A stretch of 9,650 nt of DNA, taken from positions 1-9,650 of the forward strand of contig JANYHP010000357.1 of assembly GCA_025359005.1 (NCBI GenBank), given 5' to 3'. Of this stretch, positions 7,118-9,650 are shown piece by piece; positions within the stretch are counted from its first letter, which is position 1; every line of letters begins with the position of its first letter. A program made the translations under genes and the position numbers. This stretch comes from Hyphomicrobiaceae bacterium. Lineage in GTDB: Bacteria > Pseudomonadota > Alphaproteobacteria > Rhizobiales > Hyphomicrobiaceae. Below the pieces are notes generated by a model. The model was not told the DNA's origin. It worked only from the letters and a program-made list of their open reading frames with translations, and searched no databases.

Positions 7118-7130
7118 TGCCACGTGGGCA
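7118..7130. promoter_or_regulatory. Palindrome in the divergent regulatory region (possible operator)
   Basis: TGCCACGTGGGCA contains the perfect 8-bp palindrome CCACGTGG (7120-7127). With one bulged base the arms extend to TGCC and GGCA. It sits between the two candidate divergent promoters and overlaps the proposed -35 of the binding-protein gene, where an operator would be expected. No regulator gene is in the window, and an 8-bp palindrome alone is weak evidence. Confidence 0.25.
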
Positions 7131-7153
7131 TCGCCGTGATCTTTTTGTACACT
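7125..7153 (+). promoter_or_regulatory. Candidate promoter for the substrate-binding protein gene
   Basis: TGGGCA (7125-7130) and TACACT (7148-7153) each match the sigma-70 consensus at 4 of 6 positions and are separated by exactly 17 bases. This would give a 5' leader of about 100 bases before the ATG at 7265. It was found by eye; other weak matches exist in the same AT-richer stretch. Confidence 0.33.
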
Positions 7154-7252
7154 GGTCTTGCCCTGGGGCGGACGTGGCCGGGGATTGTGCCAACGTCTGA
7201 GATGTGCACGAACTGAGGCGGCACGCCCGGATTGGTGTCGCGCCTTGCAACT

Positions 7253-7258
7253 GGAGGG
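7253..7258 (+). promoter_or_regulatory. Ribosome binding site that sets the binding-protein start
   Basis: GGAGGG lies with the 3' end of GGAGG seven bases before the ATG at 7265. It directly abuts the ATG at 7259 and lies inside the reading frame of the TTG at 7232, so those two starts are unlikely. Confidence 0.7.
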
Positions 7259-7264
7259 ATGGCA

Positions 7265-8419
7265 ATGTTCGCAACCTGGATACGTGGCCTCGCAGTCGGT
7301 GCGATGGGCCTTACAGCAGTCGCGACGCCCGCGATGGCGGATCTCGTCGTCGGTTTCATTACCTCGCAGACGGGGCCGGTCTCATCGATCGGCATTCCCT
7401 ACGCGCGCGGTATCGCTGCCGCGCAGGCTTACATGCCCGAGATCAATGGCGAGAAGGTCCGCGTCATCATCCTGGACGATGCGTCCGATCCGTCAGTTGC
7501 TTCGAAAAATGCGCGCAAGCTGATCGAAGAAGAAAAGGTCGATGTGATCATCGGCACGGCCGGTGCGCCGGCAACCGTGGCCATCATGGCGGTCGCGACG
7601 GAACTGAAGGTGCCGCTGATCGCGCCGACGCCGATGCCATCGGCGACGGTTGTGGACGGCAAGGCCTGGGCCATCTCCATCCCGCAGAACCCGCGCGACA
7701 TGCTCGGCATCGTCGTCGAGGAAATGAATGCCCAGAAGATCAAGACGATCGGGTTCATCGGGTTTGCCGACAGTTGGGGTGATCTCGTTTACAACAACGC
7801 CAAGACGAAGGCGGACACACTCGGTCTGACGCTGCTGACCAACGAACGCTACGCACGCGCCGACACGAGCGTCAGCGCGCAGGTGCTGAAGGTCATGGCG
7901 GCGAAGCCCGAGGCGTTTCTGGCGGGTGGTTCGGGCACGGGCGGCGCACTGCCGTTCCAGGGGCTCGCCGATCGTGGTTTCAAGGGTCCGCTGTTTGGAA
8001 CACCGGCGCTGATCAATCCAGATTTCGTGCGGCTTGCAGGCCCTTCGGCCGAGGGACTGATCGCATCCGCCGGCCCGATCATGGTGGCCGAGCAATTGCC
8101 CGACGGGCACCCTAACAAGAAGATCGGCCTCGCCTTCAAGGAGGCCTACCTCAAGGCCAATGGTGCCGCGTCGACGGATAATTTCTCACCCTATTCGTTC
8201 GACTGCTGGTTGATCCTGGCGGATGCCGCCAAGCGCGCGGCCGTCAAACCGCAGACGCCTGAATTCCGTGCCGCTCTGCGCGATGCGATGTATTCCACCA
8301 AGGATCTGGTCGGCGCGCACGGCGTCTACACGTTCGCGCCCGGTAGCCATATCGGCACCGATCTGCGTTCGCTCGTGCTCGTCAAGCTCGAGAAGGGCCA
8401 GTGGAAGTTCTACAAGTAG
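7265..8419 (+). CDS. Periplasmic substrate-binding protein of a Liv/HAAT-type ABC importer
   Basis: From the chosen start this is a 384-residue type I periplasmic binding protein (LivJ/LivK superfamily). Residues 1-25 form a Sec signal peptide: an Arg at 7, a hydrophobic core, and TPAMA followed by Asp at the likely cleavage site. The mature start LVVGFITSQTGPVSSIG (27-43) and GIAAAQAYMPEINGEKVRVI (49-68) are the classical first beta-strand and ligand-loop region; VDVIIGTAGAPATVAI (92-107) forms the second ligand loop, and TIGFIGFADSWG (161-172) starts the second lobe. The canonical ligand-loop Ser of amino acid binders is not obvious in GTAGAPAT, which suggests a non-amino-acid ligand such as a carboxylic or aromatic acid (inference). 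It is divergent from and presumably serves the LivH/LivMG/LivF importer, which has no other binding protein in the window. It is placed as its own transcript, allowing the excess of binding protein usual for ABC importers. Confidence 0.92.
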   Translation: MFATWIRGLAVGAMGLTAVATPAMADLVVGFITSQTGPVSSIGIPYARGIAAAQAYMPEINGEKVRVIILDDASDPSVASKNARKLIEEEKVDVIIGTAGAPATVAIMAVATELKVPLIAPTPMPSATVVDGKAWAISIPQNPRDMLGIVVEEMNAQKIKTIGFIGFADSWGDLVYNNAKTKADTLGLTLLTNERYARADTSVSAQVLKVMAAKPEAFLAGGSGTGGALPFQGLADRGFKGPLFGTPALINPDFVRLAGPSAEGLIASAGPIMVAEQLPDGHPNKKIGLAFKEAYLKANGAASTDNFSPYSFDCWLILADAAKRAAVKPQTPEFRAALRDAMYSTKDLVGAHGVYTFAPGSHIGTDLRSLVLVKLEKGQWKFYK

Positions 8420-8427
8420 GCCCGAGA

Positions 8428-8463
8428 CGCCAGCGAACGGCTGTCTCGCCGGCCACGCTGGCG
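8428..8463. other. Stem-loop just after the binding-protein gene
   Basis: CGCCAGCG (8428-8435) and CGCTGGCG (8456-8463) form a perfect 8-bp GC-rich stem with a 20-base loop, starting nine bases after the stop codon. A competing stem, CGAGAC (8423-8428) with GTCTCG (8443-8448), overlaps it. Neither is followed by a T-run, so it could be a 3'-end stabilising structure or a weak or Rho-linked end rather than a classical intrinsic terminator. Confidence 0.35.
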
Positions 8464-8544
8464 CGCGGCTCGCTCGCTGTCGCGGCGCCGAGCGTCGCAA
8501 GTGGACTGCCGACACGCCGTCGGGCAGAAGCTCTCATATCTGGG

Positions 8545-8572
8545 TGAGGTCAGACCCAAGTGTCTGACCTCA
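8545..8572. repeat. Perfect 11-bp inverted repeat in the convergent spacer
   Basis: TGAGGTCAGAC (8545-8555) and GTCTGACCTCA (8562-8572) are exact reverse complements around the six-base loop CCAAGT. The element lies between two convergent genes, 25 bases from the end of the quinone oxidoreductase gene. No T-run follows on either strand. It could stop or protect both transcripts, or be a copy of a dispersed REP-like palindrome; the GGTCAGACC/GGTCTGACC core resembles palindromes repeated in many proteobacterial genomes (recalled, not checked). The motif CAAGT recurs at 8557, 8571 and 8587. Confidence 0.7.
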
Positions 8573-8597
8573 AGTCGGTCTGCGCCCAAGTCGCTTG

Positions 8598-9575
8598 TTA
8601 CGGCAACAGGATTTGTGAGCCTGTCGTCTTGCCCGCTTCGAGATCGGCGTGCGCTTGCGCGGCGTCCGCGAGGGGATAGCGGTGACCGATATGGGGCTTC
8701 ACGGCGCCGGATTTCAGGTGCTTGAAGAGCGTGTTCGACGAGAGCTCCAGATCGGCGCGGGTGCCGGCATAGGTCGCGAGCGTTGGGCGCGTGAAATACA
8801 GCGAGCCGAGCTTCTGCAGCATGGGCGCCTCGACCGGCGGCGGCGGCCCGGACGTTGCACCGAACGACACGAATACGCCACGCGGGCTGAGACAGTTCAT
8901 GGTCGTTTCGAACGTATCCTTGCCGATGCTGTCGAACACCACCGGCACGCCCTTGCCGCCGGTGATCTCGCGCACGCGGGCGCGGATGTCTTCCTTGGTC
9001 CGGTCGATGACGGTGTGATAGCCGTTGGCACGCGCCAGTGCGCATTTCTCCTCGCCCGCCGCCACGCCGATCAGGTTGACGCCGATCGCCTTGGCCCACT
9101 GGCCCGCAAATAGCCCGACACCGCCCGCCGCCGCATACATCAGCGCGTAATGACCTGGCCTGAGCGGCGCGCAACGCTGGAACAGATATTCAACCGTCAT
9201 GCCCTTCAACATCGACGCCGCTGCGATCTCGTCGCTGACGCCGTCAGGCACCTTCACGAGGCGCGCTGCAGGATAGAGACGGTGGCTGGCGTAGGCGCCC
9301 GGCTCGCCCATGGCGTAGGCGACGCGATCGCCGATCTTGAAGCCGGTCACGTCCGGGCCGATCGCCTCGATGATCCCGGCCGCCTCATTGCCCGCGCCGG
9401 ACGGCAGCGGCAGCACGTAGGCGCCAGACCGCTGGTAGGTGTCGAGATAGTTGAGCCCACAGGCGGTCTGCTTGATCAGCACCTGGCCAGCGCTGCAACT
9501 GTCGAGGTCGATGGTCTCCAGCTTGAGAACCTCGGGGCCACCGGGGGCGTGGAAGCGGATCACTTGGGCTTGCAT
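8598..9575 (-). CDS. qorA: NADPH:quinone oxidoreductase (zinc-independent MDR family, QorA type)
   Basis: This 325-residue protein is close in length and sequence to E. coli QorA (327 residues). Shared landmarks are HAPGGPEVL near the start (9-17), LNYLDTYQRSG (41-51), PSGAGNEAAGIIEAIG (58-73), the NADPH-binding loop AAAGGVG (148-154), QWAKAIG (159-165), VFDSIGKDTFETT and GSLYFTRPTLATY. The Cys/His ligands of zinc-containing alcohol dehydrogenases are absent, as expected for quinone reductases. The usual role is one-electron NADPH-dependent reduction of quinones, or reduction of alpha,beta-unsaturated carbonyls in relatives; it is cytoplasmic and soluble. The ATG at 9575 is preceded by AGAGG with seven bases of spacing (9583-9587 on the + strand). 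The gene converges on the binding-protein gene across a 178-base spacer and is not clearly part of the transport cluster, although quinone reduction would fit aromatic metabolism. Confidence 0.93.
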   Translation of the reverse strand: MQAQVIRFHAPGGPEVLKLETIDLDSCSAGQVLIKQTACGLNYLDTYQRSGAYVLPLPSGAGNEAAGIIEAIGPDVTGFKIGDRVAYAMGEPGAYASHRLYPAARLVKVPDGVSDEIAAASMLKGMTVEYLFQRCAPLRPGHYALMYAAAGGVGLFAGQWAKAIGVNLIGVAAGEEKCALARANGYHTVIDRTKEDIRARVREITGGKGVPVVFDSIGKDTFETTMNCLSPRGVFVSFGATSGPPPPVEAPMLQKLGSLYFTRPTLATYAGTRADLELSSNTLFKHLKSGAVKPHIGHRYPLADAAQAHADLEAGKTTGSQILLP

Positions 9576-9624
9576 CGGAGAACCTCTGGCGTGGCTGACG
9601 GGCGTCGCAACACGTCGCTTCGCG

Positions 9625-9641
9625 AAAAGGGCTGCCGCCCT
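9625..9641 (-). terminator. Possible weak terminator of a gene beyond the right edge
   Basis: On the - strand, AGGGC and GCCCT form a 5-bp stem with a four-base loop, followed by TTT and then C (bases 9628-9625 read TTTT, the first T belonging to the stem). It lies 50 bases before the quinone oxidoreductase start and could end an upstream - strand gene. The stem is short and the T-run brief. Confidence 0.22.
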
Positions 9642-9650
9642 ATCACCCGC

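Noticed and set aside
7232..7264. Earlier TTG and ATG starts (7232, 7259) for the binding protein
   Set aside because: The ribosome-binding site GGAGG lies inside or directly against these starts; only the ATG at 7265 has proper spacing, and it gives a standard signal peptide.
7044..7395. Small open frames on the - strand across the divergent spacer
   Set aside because: They overlap the binding-protein gene or its leader, lack convincing ribosome-binding sites and show no recognisable protein features.
8420..8597. Classical intrinsic terminators in the convergent spacer
   Set aside because: Two stem-loops are present but neither has a following T-run on either strand, so they are listed as structures rather than as terminators.
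8410..9174. A 254-codon open frame on the - strand overlapping the quinone oxidoreductase and the end of the binding-protein gene
   Set aside because: Its translation is an Arg/Ala-rich frame-shifted shadow of the oxidoreductase with no recognisable domain; the true frame matches QorA along its full length.
1..9650. CRISPR arrays, tRNA or rRNA genes, insertion sequences, phage or toxin-antitoxin genes
   Set aside because: No spaced direct repeats, clover-leaf sequences, transposase motifs or phage-like genes were seen on either strand; the window is almost fully covered by metabolic and transport genes.

Overview
The window is about 9.65 kb of dense, GC-rich DNA (roughly 60-65% G+C by eye) with short intergenic gaps and many 1-4 base start/stop overlaps. 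The gene types and their layout (a Liv-type ABC transporter next to an acyl-CoA ligase, SDRs and a cyclase-family hydrolase, with a fused LivM-LivG protein) suggest a metabolically versatile alphaproteobacterium, perhaps of the Bradyrhizobium/Rhodopseudomonas/Hyphomicrobiales kind. That placement is inference; no marker gene is present.

Layout. (1) Positions 1-1879, + strand: the end of an operon with a 5'-truncated short-chain dehydrogenase (SDR), a cyclase-family metal-dependent hydrolase (related to kynurenine formamidase and isatin hydrolase) and a second, complete SDR that overlaps the hydrolase by ATGA. (2) Positions 6995-1887, - strand: a translationally coupled four-gene operon read right to left: LivH-type permease, fused LivM permease-LivG ATPase, LivF ATPase and an AMP-forming acyl-CoA ligase. 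Each junction overlaps by 1 or 4 bases. Operons 1 and 2 converge with only 7 bases between their stop codons. (3) Positions 7265-8419, + strand: a secreted Liv-type substrate-binding protein, divergent from the permease operon across a 269-base regulatory region. (4) Positions 8420-8597: a convergent spacer with a perfect 11-bp inverted repeat. (5) Positions 9575-8598, - strand: an NADPH:quinone oxidoreductase of the QorA type, probably a separate unit.

How the genes may work together: the binding protein and the LivH/LivMG/LivF proteins form a complete ABC importer of the hydrophobic amino acid transporter (HAAT) family. Members of this family also import aromatic and other carboxylic acids. 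The ligase, coupled to the transporter, would activate an imported acid as its CoA thioester. The convergent SDR-hydrolase-SDR operon could carry out oxidoreduction and hydrolytic ring or amide opening on the same or a related compound. The substrate cannot be read from the sequence. The components are known families. The points worth checking are the combination of genes, an SDR whose catalytic lysine position is glutamine, a glutamine at a likely metal-ligand position in the hydrolase, and an enlarged LivH permease.
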